DNA of 17,337 bases from Pedobacter sp. UBA1951 (lineage in GTDB: Bacteria; Bacteroidota; Bacteroidia; Sphingobacteriales; Sphingobacteriaceae), in assembly GCA_002336465.1 (NCBI GenBank), contig DDEP01000196.1:10404-27740 (forward strand), read 5' to 3'. A program made the translations under genes and the position numbers. The notes beneath the pieces were generated by a model, which saw only the letters and a program-made list of their open reading frames with translations, was not told the origin of the DNA and did no database searches. Below, piece after piece: positions 16,301 to 17,337 of the stretch. How positions within the stretch are numbered: position 1 is the first letter of the stretch; every line of letters begins with the position of its first letter.

Positions 16301-17149
16301 TTATTTCTTTAAATGGTAATCAACCAAATCATCTATAGGCGAGCGAATAATCTTACCTACGCCCATTTCATATCTGTCGGCCGTATAACTTAAAATATCT
16401 CTGAAATTATAACCTACAGAACCTACACAATTAAGTAGGTAATCTTTATAATTAGGATAATGGATAACCAAATTTTCAAAAAACGCAACAAAAGCCGTTT
16501 CTACTACAGCACGGCTATAGTCTGGAAACTCGGCCTTGTAATCGTATAGAAATTTACTGAAACTGGCACAAAAACGGTTAGGTAGGGGCTTATTGTAAAT
16601 TGCATCAAAAATATCTTCGTTTGTTAAGCCAAATACATTAAAAAAATGTTTACTTAAATTTTTAGGCATGAAACCTTTCATGTAATCGGCTAATACACGT
16701 TTACCAATATAGCTACCGCTGCCTTCGTCACCTAAAAAATAACCTAAAGAGTCGATGTTGAGCGTAATTTCTTTCCCGTCATAAAAGCAAGTGTTGGTAC
16801 CTGTACCCAATATGGCCGCAAAACCGGGCTCATCGCCCAATAAAGCACGGCAAGAAGCTAATAGATCGTGATCAATACTTACCTTCGCGTTTACAAAAAC
16901 ACTTTTCATGGCATCGGCTACTATCTTCTTATTCACATCGGTAGAACAGCCCGCTCCGTAATAATAAACCTCTTTTAGTTTTTCAGGCTCTATATGATCA
17001 GGTAAATTTTTTCTGAGCGATTTTTCGATATATTCTTTACTGGCAAAATATGGATTATAGCCTTCTGTATTAAAATGAATTTTTCTCCCGGCTTCATTGA
17101 TCAAACACCAGTTGGTCTTTGTAGATCCACCATCCGCAATAACTATCAT
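16301..17149 (-). CDS. BadF/BadG/BcrA family ATPase, N-acetylglucosamine kinase-like
   Basis: A 282-residue cytoplasmic ASKHA-fold sugar kinase. The phosphate-1 loop is intact, MIVIADGGSTKTNWCLI with Asp6 and the GGSTKT run (7-12). Other family blocks: YNPYF (31-35), YYYGAGCST (62-70), the presumed catalytic Asp95 in DHDLLAS, ILGTGTNT (113-120), LGDEGSGSYIGK (139-150) and a C-terminal NCVGSVGYNFRDIL. Relatives phosphorylate N-acetylglucosamine or similar amino sugars with ATP; glucose or another hexose is also possible. It is a paralogue of the protein encoded between pfkA and gapA. It is convergent with the Nudix regulator and has its own upstream region holding an operator-like palindrome about 150 nt before the start. 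Start chosen because the ATP loop needs the very N-terminus. Confidence 0.92.
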   Translation of the reverse strand: MIVIADGGSTKTNWCLINEAGRKIHFNTEGYNPYFASKEYIEKSLRKNLPDHIEPEKLKEVYYYGAGCSTDVNKKIVADAMKSVFVNAKVSIDHDLLASCRALLGDEPGFAAILGTGTNTCFYDGKEITLNIDSLGYFLGDEGSGSYIGKRVLADYMKGFMPKNLSKHFFNVFGLTNEDIFDAIYNKPLPNRFCASFSKFLYDYKAEFPDYSRAVVETAFVAFFENLVIHYPNYKDYLLNCVGSVGYNFRDILSYTADRYEMGVGKIIRSPIDDLVDYHLKK

Positions 17150-17296
17150 GTTTAGGTTTTTATAAAATTGATGAAAAACTGAGCCAATATAAAGGGCTTT
17201 TTCCTAAAAATAAAATTAATAATCAGTTTTTTAGCAGCCTTTAATTATTGGCTTTAAAGCGTTTGCTTTCTGGCTTTACCGAGCTTATCCATTAAA

Positions 17297-17313
17297 AGTG
17301 TACTTTTTACACT
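17297..17313. promoter_or_regulatory. Palindromic operator, site C, upstream of the sugar kinase
   Basis: AGTGTA (17297-17302), a 5-nt spacer and TACACT (17308-17313) form 6-bp perfect arms, followed by AA so that the right half again reads TACACTAA. It lies about 150 nt upstream of the kinase start and 24 nt from the window edge, so the controlled gene could equally be one to the right of the window. The remaining 188 nt of the intergenic region shows no coding sequence. Confidence 0.6.
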
Positions 17314-17337
17314 AAAGGTATCGTTTTTTCAATGTCA

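Noticed and set aside
17254..17292. Twelve-residue open frame on the minus strand between site C and the sugar kinase, a possible leader peptide
   Set aside because: No attenuator-like hairpin with a U-tract follows it and short frames of this size are common by chance.

Overview
The window looks like chromosomal DNA of a Bacteroidota bacterium, most likely Sphingobacteriaceae (Pedobacter-like). This rests on a SusC/SusD pair with accessory lipoproteins, an ECF sigma/FecR cassette of the Bacteroidetes type, AT-rich intergenic DNA, little Shine-Dalgarno signal, and a promoter resembling the Bacteroidetes TTTG/TAnnTTTG consensus. The genus is inference. I see no rRNA, tRNA, CRISPR array, insertion sequence or phage gene.

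Left part (1-9001, all on the minus strand): a nutrient-import locus in transcription order ECF sigma factor, FecR-like anti-sigma factor, SusC with an N-terminal STN signalling domain, SusD, a DUF4843-like lipoprotein, and a PKD-like lipoprotein that runs off the left edge. The four envelope genes are tightly packed. The layout suggests a surface-lipoprotein-capped TonB-dependent importer whose occupancy is signalled through the STN domain to FecR and the sigma factor. The cargo cannot be read from sequence; an oligopeptide is a plausible guess by analogy to four-component SusCD complexes.

Middle (9002-12286, plus strand): a divergently transcribed membrane histidine kinase with a CHASE-like sensor, two PAS domains and a kinase core, but no receiver domain or response regulator nearby. 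A 205-residue orphan protein follows, with a possible PD-(D/E)XK nuclease-like motif.

Right part (12555-17149): a carbon-metabolism cluster. On the minus strand pfkA, a divergent BadF/NAGK-like protein and gapA form a compact operon with 7-8 nt gaps. Divergent from pfkA is a Nudix-domain regulator of the NrtR/AraR type with a degenerate Nudix box and a C-terminal winged helix. A second, apparently intact BadF/NAGK-like sugar kinase lies convergent to the regulator.

The most interesting structure is a palindromic motif of the form TTAGTGTA-N5-TACACTAA, seen three times and only between genes. One copy lies between pfkA and the regulator, one upstream of the second kinase, and the best copy (10-bp perfect arms) lies in a gene-free stretch between two terminators. 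I propose it as the operator of the Nudix regulator, controlling glycolysis, itself, and possibly a small RNA. A second notable point is that the sugar-kinase-like protein inside the pfkA-gapA operon has lost the conserved phosphate-loop Asp and may be a sensor or pseudokinase.
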